Below, one piece after another: positions 21,752 to 26,695 of a DNA stretch of 26,695 bases. The translations under genes were made by a program, and so were the position numbers. The notes under the pieces were generated by a model. It was given only the letters and a program-made list of their open reading frames with translations. It ran no database searches and was not told the origin of the DNA. The DNA comes from JBDUCV01 sp040003255 (GTDB lineage: Bacteria > Actinomycetota > Actinomycetes > Mycobacteriales > Jatrophihabitantaceae). Position 1 is the first letter of the stretch. Every line of letters begins with the position of its first letter. The stretch is taken from contig JBDUCV010000032.1 in NCBI GenBank assembly GCA_040003255.1, positions 1 to 26,695 on the forward strand. The letters are read 5' to 3'.

Positions 21752-22670
21752 ACGCACCGAGCAAACCCTGCCCTCCGACCTGCGCCCGTCGCCGCGTGCT
21801 CACCGATACCCGGCCGCGGAACACCTGGTAGTCCGCTCGCTCGACCGCGTCCAGGATCTCGCGATAGAGCGTCAGCGCGGTACGCAGGCAGTCCCGCGAG
21901 GTCGGGTGGACAAGGGCTATTCCAGGCTCTGCTCTGCGGTACAGGCCGCGCGCCCGGTCGATCTCGGCAGCGAGCAGTTGGCGGATCGGCGCGTCGACCT
22001 GCCGAACCCGATGAGCGCGCAGTAGGTGCGCGCGGTCCAGGCCGAATTTGCGCAGCGATTCCTGCGGCAGGTAGACGCGGCCACGGTCTAGGTCCTCGCC
22101 CATGTCGCGGATGAAGTTTGTGAGCTGAAAAGCCTGCCCTAAATCGATCGCCGGGGCCTCGAGGACATTCCACGGCGTCATCTCATCCGCGCGCCCGAGG
22201 ATCGGTAGCATCTCCAATCCGATGACGGCCGCCGATCCCCACATGTAGCGGGAGAGGTCGCCGAACGTGTCATATTCGGTCACCGTCAGGTCACTGCGCA
22301 TCGAGTCGAGGAAGTCCGCGAGGTAGCCGAGTGGAATTTGCCAACGGGCGACGGTGTCGATGATGGCCCGGCCGACCGGATCGCCCGAGCTGCCCCAGTC
22401 CAGGTCGGTCAGAAAATCCTCGCTCCATTGGTGAAACCGCTCGCTGCGGTCAGTGGCCGACGCGCCCGGATCGAGATCGTCGACGATGTCGTCGGCGTAA
22501 CGCGCGAAGCCGTACAGGGCATGCACGTAGGGCCGCTTTTCCGGTGGCAGCAGCAGCGTGGCGAGGTAGTAGGTCTTGCCGTGCTCGGCGTTGAGCCGAC
22601 GGCAGCGTTCGTAACTCGCGCGCAGCGCCGGGTCGGTGATGCCGGCCGCGTCGAGGTCACGACCGGCCAC
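21627..22670 (-). CDS. crtB: Phytoene synthase with extended C-terminus
   Basis: The product is 347 residues from the GTG at 22670, which overlaps the end of crtI by 14 bp; a longer frame to 22787 only shadows crtI. The first prenyl-diphosphate motif is YADDIVDD and the second is RDMGEDLDRGRVYLP. GKTYYLATLLLPPEKR and FQLTNFIRDMGEDL are typical. It joins two GGPP molecules head-to-head to phytoene at the membrane. The normal C-terminal region ends near VFRGRVSVSTRRRAQVGG. The final ~40 codons, which run antisense through the 3' end of crtYd, are rich in Arg and Pro and look unselected. The unit crtE-crtI-crtB is co-directional and overlapping, so it is one operon. Confidence 0.92.
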   Translation of the reverse strand: MAGRDLDAAGITDPALRASYERCRRLNAEHGKTYYLATLLLPPEKRPYVHALYGFARYADDIVDDLDPGASATDRSERFHQWSEDFLTDLDWGSSGDPVGRAIIDTVARWQIPLGYLADFLDSMRSDLTVTEYDTFGDLSRYMWGSAAVIGLEMLPILGRADEMTPWNVLEAPAIDLGQAFQLTNFIRDMGEDLDRGRVYLPQESLRKFGLDRAHLLRAHRVRQVDAPIRQLLAAEIDRARGLYRRAEPGIALVHPTSRDCLRTALTLYREILDAVERADYQVFRGRVSVSTRRRAQVGGQGLLGAFRARRRHSVDAPATPSLRASARPGRNRITRPRLGRRRSVDR

Positions 22671-24171
22671 GGCCGGACCCGTGCTCGGCACCGGTGACGC
22701 GCTCGGCGGCGAGCCGTCCGGACACCAGCACCATCGGCACGCCCACGCCGGGCTGGGTGTTGGATCCGCAGAACACCAGGTTCTCAATCCGCCGGTCGAG
22801 TGTTGGAGCCCGGAACGGCCCGGTCTGGCTGAGGCGGTGCGCCGCGGCGAATGGGGTGCCGGCCGCCATCCCCTGGGCCTGCCAGTCGGTAGGCGTGATC
22901 AGGTGCGACACCTCGATGCCGTCCGCAAAGCCGGCATATCCGCGGGACTCGAGGGTGGCCAGCATGTGGTCGCGGTAGCGCTCCCGTTCGCGGCCCCAGT
23001 CGATCGGGACGCGATGATCGAGGTTCGGCGCCGGGAACAGCACGTAGTAGGTGTGTCGGCCGTCTGGCGCCAGCCGCGGATCGGTGCGGGTGGCCGATGT
23101 CACCAGGAACGATGGGTCGCTCATCACCTCACCCCGGTTGATGATCTGGTCGAATGTCGCGTCCCACGCCTGCCCGAAGCAGATCGTGTGGTGGGCGTCG
23201 TCGGGGAACGCCAGGCGCGAGCCGACGTGCAGCACCACGCACGAGGGCGAGTAGCGCAGCCGGCCCAGTCGCCGCGGTGTGAACTCCGGTGGCAGCAGTT
23301 CGCGGTAGGCGATTGGCAGGTCGGCGTTGACCACAACGACGTCGGCCGGGATTCGTTCGCCGTCCTCGGTAATCACCGCGGCGGCCCGTCCGTTGATCAC
23401 CTGGATGCGCCGCACCCCAGTGGAGAAGCGGATTGCGACGTCGTGCTTCTCGGCGGCGCCGGCGAGCGCGCGGGGCAGTGCGTGCATGCCGCCCTCGGGA
23501 AAGAACACGCCCGCGACTGAATCTAGATAGCTGATGACCGCGTATATCGCCAACGCATCGCTCGGCGCGAGACCTGCGTACATGGCCTGGAAGGAGAACA
23601 ACCGCCGCAGCCGTTCGTCGCGGACGAACTGGCCGACCTTCGTGCTCAACTTGCGAAGACCGCCCATGCGCAGCAGGTCGAGGCCGGGATGCCCGGTCAG
23701 CTGCAGCGGTGTGTCGAGGTTGCGGGCAATAAAATTCGGCATCTCGAGTTCGTAAAGTTTGCGCAGGTAGCTGACCAGGCGGCGGTAGCCGTCCGCATCG
23801 GCAATCCCGCAGTTGGCCCGGATCGTGTCGGCCATCATCTCGGTGTCGGTGTGGATGTCGAACGTCGAGCCGTCGGCGAATCGGGCGCGGTAGGCGGGGT
23901 CGAGGCGGTGCAGGGTGAGCCAGTCATCCATGGACTCGCCCACCGCGCCGAGGGCGTCGGCCACCAGGTCGGGCATGGTCAGCACCGACGGCCCCGTGTC
24001 GAAGGTGTAGTCGCCGTCCTGGATCAGACCGGCCCGTCCGCCTGGCACCGACGCACGTTCGAGCACGGTCACCTGGCGACCTGCGCCCGCGAGGTGCAGT
24101 GCGGCTGACAGGCCGCCGAGGCCGGCTCCGATGACGACCACCGAGTCTGTGGCTCCCGGAACCACCCTCAT
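22657..24171 (-). CDS. crtI: Phytoene desaturase (CrtI-type)
   Basis: The product is 504 residues. The FAD-binding loop VVVIGAGLGGLSAALHLAGAG is at about 11-31. VLERASVPGGRAG and TFDTGPSVLTMPDL follow at the usual places. The C-terminal FAD-binding signature is NLVFCGSNTQPGVGVPMVLVSG. CrtI desaturates phytoene stepwise to lycopene, with the FAD cofactor bound at the membrane surface. The ATG overlaps the crtE stop (ATGA), and its stop overlaps the crtB start. The length and motifs are normal. Confidence 0.95.
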   Translation of the reverse strand: MRVVPGATDSVVVIGAGLGGLSAALHLAGAGRQVTVLERASVPGGRAGLIQDGDYTFDTGPSVLTMPDLVADALGAVGESMDDWLTLHRLDPAYRARFADGSTFDIHTDTEMMADTIRANCGIADADGYRRLVSYLRKLYELEMPNFIARNLDTPLQLTGHPGLDLLRMGGLRKLSTKVGQFVRDERLRRLFSFQAMYAGLAPSDALAIYAVISYLDSVAGVFFPEGGMHALPRALAGAAEKHDVAIRFSTGVRRIQVINGRAAAVITEDGERIPADVVVVNADLPIAYRELLPPEFTPRRLGRLRYSPSCVVLHVGSRLAFPDDAHHTICFGQAWDATFDQIINRGEVMSDPSFLVTSATRTDPRLAPDGRHTYYVLFPAPNLDHRVPIDWGRERERYRDHMLATLESRGYAGFADGIEVSHLITPTDWQAQGMAAGTPFAAAHRLSQTGPFRAPTLDRRIENLVFCGSNTQPGVGVPMVLVSGRLAAERVTGAEHGSGRGRS

Positions 24172-25235
24172 GTCTGGCGTTGGGTGGCGGCGAGAGCCAG
24201 CCGCTCAAGGACGACGCGAGCCTCGGGCGCCATGCCGGGGACCTTGAGCGCCGCAAGGGCGTCGTCGGTGCGCAGCGCTATGCGTTGCTCGACCTGGTCG
24301 AGTGCACCGGTGTCGACAATGATCTGGCGCACCGCGTCAATGCGGTTTTGGTCTAGGTCGTCGTTGCCGAGTTCGCCGCGCAGAGTGGCAGCCTGGGCCG
24401 GATCGGCGTGCTGCATGGCGAGGGCCATGAGCACGGTTCGCTTGCCCTCGCGCAAGTCGTCGCCTGCCGGCTTGCCGGTACGGGATGAATCGCCGTAGAC
24501 GCCGAGCACGTCGTCGCGCAGCTGGAATGCCTCGCCGAGCGAGAGCCCGCAAGCACTGAGCGCGGCGGTGAGCTCGGCGGACGCATCGGCGGCCGCGGCA
24601 CCGAGCAACAACGGTCCCTCGACCGTGTACTTGCTGGTCTTGTAGGTGATCACCCGGAGCGCGTCGCCGACGTCGAAGTTGCCCCGAGCCTGCACGAGGA
24701 CGTCCAGATATTGACCGGCCATGACGAGCTGGCGCATCTCGTCGTACACCTGCCTGGTGCGGCGGGCCGCATGGGGGTCGAAGCCGGCAGCGGCGAACAT
24801 ACTGTCCGACCAGCTGAGCAACAGGTCACCGAGTAGGATCGCCGCGGCGGTACCGAATACGCGTGGGTCGCCGCGATAGCCGTTTTCCGCGTGCATCCCC
24901 GCGAATGCCGCATGCGCCGAGGGCTGTCCCCGGCGAGTCGCCGAATCGTCCATGACGTCGTCGTGGACGAGCGCACAGCCATGCAGCAGCTCGAGACTCG
25001 ACGCGGCCCAGAGAATTGAGGCGTCGTCGTCGGCGGCGGGCGCGCAGGCGCGCCACGCCCAGTACGCGAACATCGGTCGCAGCCGTTTGCCGCCGTCCAG
25101 GATGAAACGACACGCCGCTTCGGCCATCGGATCGAGATCGCTTCCGATCTCGGCGAGCGCGGCTGAGCGCTCCTTCAGGAACTGCGCCAGCGCCGCTTCG
25201 ACTCGCCCGGCCAGGAAGGCGAGGGAGTCGATCAT
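24168..25235 (-). CDS. crtE: Polyprenyl diphosphate synthase, probable GGPP synthase
   Basis: The product is 355 residues. GGKRLRPMF is at 48-56. The first aspartate-rich motif is D92-D-V-M-D96 in LVHDDVMDD. The second is LRDDVLGVYGD. The 4th and 5th residues before the first motif are small (Ala, Cys), where FPP synthases have aromatic residues, which favours C20 or longer products. The gene order with crtI and crtB makes GGPP for carotenoids the likely product. It is also the positional equivalent of idsA2 (Rv2173). The ATG lies 7 nt after a TAATGT -10, with metF only 23 bp away on the other strand. Confidence 0.9.
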   Translation of the reverse strand: MIDSLAFLAGRVEAALAQFLKERSAALAEIGSDLDPMAEAACRFILDGGKRLRPMFAYWAWRACAPAADDDASILWAASSLELLHGCALVHDDVMDDSATRRGQPSAHAAFAGMHAENGYRGDPRVFGTAAAILLGDLLLSWSDSMFAAAGFDPHAARRTRQVYDEMRQLVMAGQYLDVLVQARGNFDVGDALRVITYKTSKYTVEGPLLLGAAAADASAELTAALSACGLSLGEAFQLRDDVLGVYGDSSRTGKPAGDDLREGKRTVLMALAMQHADPAQAATLRGELGNDDLDQNRIDAVRQIIVDTGALDQVEQRIALRTDDALAALKVPGMAPEARVVLERLALAATQRQT

Positions 25236-25242
25236 CTTCGCG

Positions 25243-25248
25243 ACATTA
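25243..25248 (-). promoter_or_regulatory. -10 element of the crtE operon
   Basis: TAATGT (minus strand) fits TANNNT and ends 7 nt before the crtE ATG at 25235. It shares two bases with the metF -10 on the other strand. No Shine-Dalgarno is present, so the mRNA is probably leaderless. Confidence 0.55.
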
Positions 25249-25252
25249 CGCT
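25247..25252 (+). promoter_or_regulatory. -10 element of metF
   Basis: TACGCT fits TANNNT and ends 6 nt before the metF ATG at 25259. Its -35 region would lie inside crtE. No Shine-Dalgarno is present. Confidence 0.5.
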
Positions 25253-25258
25253 GAACGG

Positions 25259-26143
25259 ATGGTGCGATCGGTCCGGGACGTCCTATCGACAGGGCGGCCC
25301 ACGTTCTCTTTCGAGTTCATGCCGCCCAAGACGGCCGAAGATGAGCGCAGGCTCTGGCAGACGATCCGCGAACTCGAACCGCTGCGCCCTTCGTTCGTGT
25401 CGGTGACCTATGGGGCAGGTGGCTCGACTCGCGACCGGACGATCGAGATCACCGAGCACATTGCGTCAGACACGACCCTGCTGCCGGTCGCGCACCTGAC
25501 CGCCGTTAATCACTCGCTGCCCGAGCTGCGCTCGATCGTCGGACGGCTCGCCGCCGCCGGCATCGTCAACATGCTCGCGTTGCGGGGCGATCCGCCCGGC
25601 GACCCGATGGGGGACTGGGTAGCCCACGCTGAGGGCCTGTCCTATGCGAGCGACCTGGTCGCCTTGTTGCGTGCGCACGGCGACTTCTGCGTCGGGGTCG
25701 CGGCCTTCCCGTACAAGCATCCGCGCTCAGCCGACCTCGACGCCGACACCGCGCGGTTCGTCGAGAAATGCCGGGCCGGCGCCGACTATGCGATCACCCA
25801 GATGTTTTTTGACGCTGAGGATTACCTGCGGCTGCGCGACCGGGTTTTCGCTGCCGGATGTGACGTCCCGATCATCGCTGGGCTGATGCCGGTGACAACG
25901 TTTCGGACGATCGAACGATCCGAGCAGTTGTCGGGAGCGCCTTTCCCGCCGGCGCTGGCAGCAAAGTTCGAGGCGATCGCTGACGACCCGGCCGCAGTGC
26001 GCGCGCTGGGCATCGAACAGGCGTCGCTGCTGGCTTCCCGGCTGTTAGACGAGGGTGTCCCGGGCGTTCACTTCATCACCTTCAACCGATCGACGGCTAC
26101 CCGCGAGGTGTGGGCGAACCTGGCATTGCCGGCGCGCATCTAG
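25259..26143 (+). CDS. metF: 5,10-methylenetetrahydrofolate reductase
   Basis: The product is 294 residues, the length of bacterial single-domain MetF. FSFEFMPPKT near the start holds the catalytic Glu. SVTYGAGGSTRDRT, the folate-region AHLTAVNHS, ALRGDPPGD and YAITQMFFDAEDYLRL follow, and the C-terminus has HFITFNRS. It is an FAD enzyme that reduces methylene-THF to methyl-THF for methionine synthesis. It is divergent from crtE with 23 bp between start codons. In M. tuberculosis Rv2172c occupies the same place. It ends convergent to the GNAT gene with 33 bp and no clear hairpin between. Confidence 0.95.
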   Translation: MVRSVRDVLSTGRPTFSFEFMPPKTAEDERRLWQTIRELEPLRPSFVSVTYGAGGSTRDRTIEITEHIASDTTLLPVAHLTAVNHSLPELRSIVGRLAAAGIVNMLALRGDPPGDPMGDWVAHAEGLSYASDLVALLRAHGDFCVGVAAFPYKHPRSADLDADTARFVEKCRAGADYAITQMFFDAEDYLRLRDRVFAAGCDVPIIAGLMPVTTFRTIERSEQLSGAPFPPALAAKFEAIADDPAAVRALGIEQASLLASRLLDEGVPGVHFITFNRSTATREVWANLALPARI

Positions 26144-26176
26144 TCCAGATCGCGGTCGACTTCACGCGCGGCGCAG

Positions 26177-26608
26177 TCAGAGCCGGGTCGACGGTGCGCA
26201 CAAGTCGATCGCAGCCGGATCGGTGCGCAGCAGGCCGGCAACCCAATGGTCGCGCCGCTCACCGCGTTGTGAGGAGCGGCCACGCAGGACGCCCTCGTAC
26301 CGGAAGCCGCAACTCTCGGCGACCCGGCGCGAGGTCTCGTTGCCCACGAATGTCTGCCACTCGATGCGGAACAGGCCCAGTTCGACGAAGGCCCACCGGC
26401 AGATGAGCCGGGTGGCTGTGCGCGCCACGCCCCGCCCCCGTGCCCACGGGCTGACCCAGTAGCCGATCTCGGCGGTGCCGTCTTCGGCCGGCCCGACAAA
26501 CCCCATCGCGCCGAGCAGTTCGTTCTCGGATGGGCCGACGATCGCGAAAACTGCCCGACCGCTTGCCCAACTCGCGGCAGCGGTAGTGACGAACGCGGCG
26601 TCGCTCAC
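26177..26608 (-). CDS. GNAT-family N-acetyltransferase, short at the N-terminus
   Basis: The product is 143 residues. It has the RimJ/RimL-type core: VFAIVGPSENELLGAMGFVG, AEIGYWVSPWARGRGVART with the acetyl-CoA loop (R-G-R-G-V-A), then FRIEWQTFVGNETSRRVAESCGF and YEGVLRGR. Relatives are about 170-190 residues and begin with a further strand and two helices; those ~40 residues are missing. The frame upstream is open but has no ATG, GTG or TTG to the window edge. The GTG at 26608 overlaps the upstream stop (GTGA), so it is the only start visible. Substrate unknown. It may be inactive or depend on another start. Confidence 0.75.
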   Translation of the reverse strand: MSDAAFVTTAAASWASGRAVFAIVGPSENELLGAMGFVGPAEDGTAEIGYWVSPWARGRGVARTATRLICRWAFVELGLFRIEWQTFVGNETSRRVAESCGFRYEGVLRGRSSQRGERRDHWVAGLLRTDPAAIDLCAPSTRL

Positions 26609-26695
26609 CGTCGGATCGCGGACAGGTCGAACAGTGACAGCTGCTCGACCTTCGCGCCGATGGCAGCGAGTCGGGGCTGGCGTTGCGGAGCAGGC
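26605..26695 (-). CDS. 3' end of a gene with a beta-clamp-binding C-terminus, probably DNA polymerase IV
   Basis: Only 29 codons are visible, ending in a TGA that overlaps the GNAT start. The last residues include PRLAAIGAKV followed by EQLSLFD and a short tail. QLSLF is the exact consensus pentapeptide that binds the bacterial sliding clamp. A C-terminal clamp motif after a strand of the type RLxxIGxKV is what DinB (Pol IV) proteins show, and I recall dinB genes close to the metF-mraZ region in actinobacteria. MutS-like or other clamp-binding proteins are alternatives. The identification rests on very little sequence. Confidence 0.5.
   Translation of the reverse strand, partial: PAPQRQPRLAAIGAKVEQLSLFDLSAIRR

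Noticed and set aside
22658..22660. GTG overlapping the crtI stop (GTGA) as crtB start
   Set aside because: It is not in the crtB frame; the in-frame GTG at 22670 is used instead.
22636..23520. 294-codon plus-strand frame inside crtI
   Set aside because: Antisense shadow of crtI with no recognisable motif.
1..26695. Mobile elements, CRISPR arrays, tRNA or rRNA genes, phage or defence genes
   Set aside because: No transposase or integrase motifs, direct-repeat arrays, tRNA-like cloverleaf or rRNA segments were seen; the gene order is that of a conserved actinobacterial core region.

Overview
The window is high-GC DNA from an actinobacterium. The evidence is the gene content and order: NlpC/P60 endopeptidase, PimB'-type mannosyltransferase, FadD15-type acyl-CoA synthetase, SRPBCC protein, ArsA ATPase, acyltransferase, 3'-5' exoribonuclease, class II DAHP synthase, PknL-type kinase, Rv2175c-type DNA-binding protein, prenyl synthase and MetF. 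From memory this order matches the Rv2190c-Rv2172c neighbourhood of Mycobacterium tuberculosis and the equivalent Streptomyces region. The crt genes and the PASTA repeats on the kinase suggest a non-mycobacterial lineage. The genus cannot be fixed from the sequence alone.

Layout. (1) 1-3703, plus strand: the 3' part of a NYN-domain RNase-like gene, a small four-cysteine protein, a c-di-AMP (ydaO/yuaA) riboswitch, the cell-wall endopeptidase it controls, and pimB'. (2) 3771-5585, minus strand: a long-chain acyl-CoA synthetase, divergent from (3) 5719-10411, plus strand: SRPBCC protein, ArsA-like ATPase, a small protein, ROK glucokinase, a threonine dehydratase-like enzyme and an EEP-family hydrolase, closed by a terminator-like hairpin. 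(4) 10506-12765, minus strand: an ArsR-SRPBCC fusion regulator with an operator-embedded promoter, then a two-gene unit of membrane protein and alpha/beta hydrolase. (5) 12917-17761, plus strand: lysophosphatidate acyltransferase, exoribonuclease, a phosphofructokinase with PPi-type residues, class II DAHP synthase and threonine aldolase. (6) 17798-19759, minus strand: a PASTA Ser/Thr kinase, divergent from a spermidine-synthase-like protein. (7) 20749-25235: a split carotenoid locus. The DNA-binding protein plus crtYc-crtYd lie on the plus strand and crtE-crtI-crtB on the minus strand, and crtB runs tail-to-tail into crtYd. (8) 25259-26695: metF, a short GNAT protein and the last codons of a gene ending in a beta-clamp-binding motif, probably dinB.

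The window is mostly housekeeping: cell-envelope lipid and peptidoglycan work (pimB', acyltransferase, NlpC/P60, PASTA kinase), central carbon and aromatic supply (glucokinase, PFK, DAHP synthase) and a C40 carotenoid pathway that could run from GGPP through phytoene and lycopene to a cyclic carotene. I found no mobile element, CRISPR array, tRNA, rRNA or defence system. I did not find an obviously new multi-gene system.

The most informative structure is regulatory. Eight genes have a TANNNT -10 element placed 6-8 nt before the start codon, which implies leaderless mRNAs. Among these is a 23-bp divergent gap in which the crtE and metF -10 elements overlap, and an ArsR-family promoter whose whole -35/-10 spacer is a palindrome.
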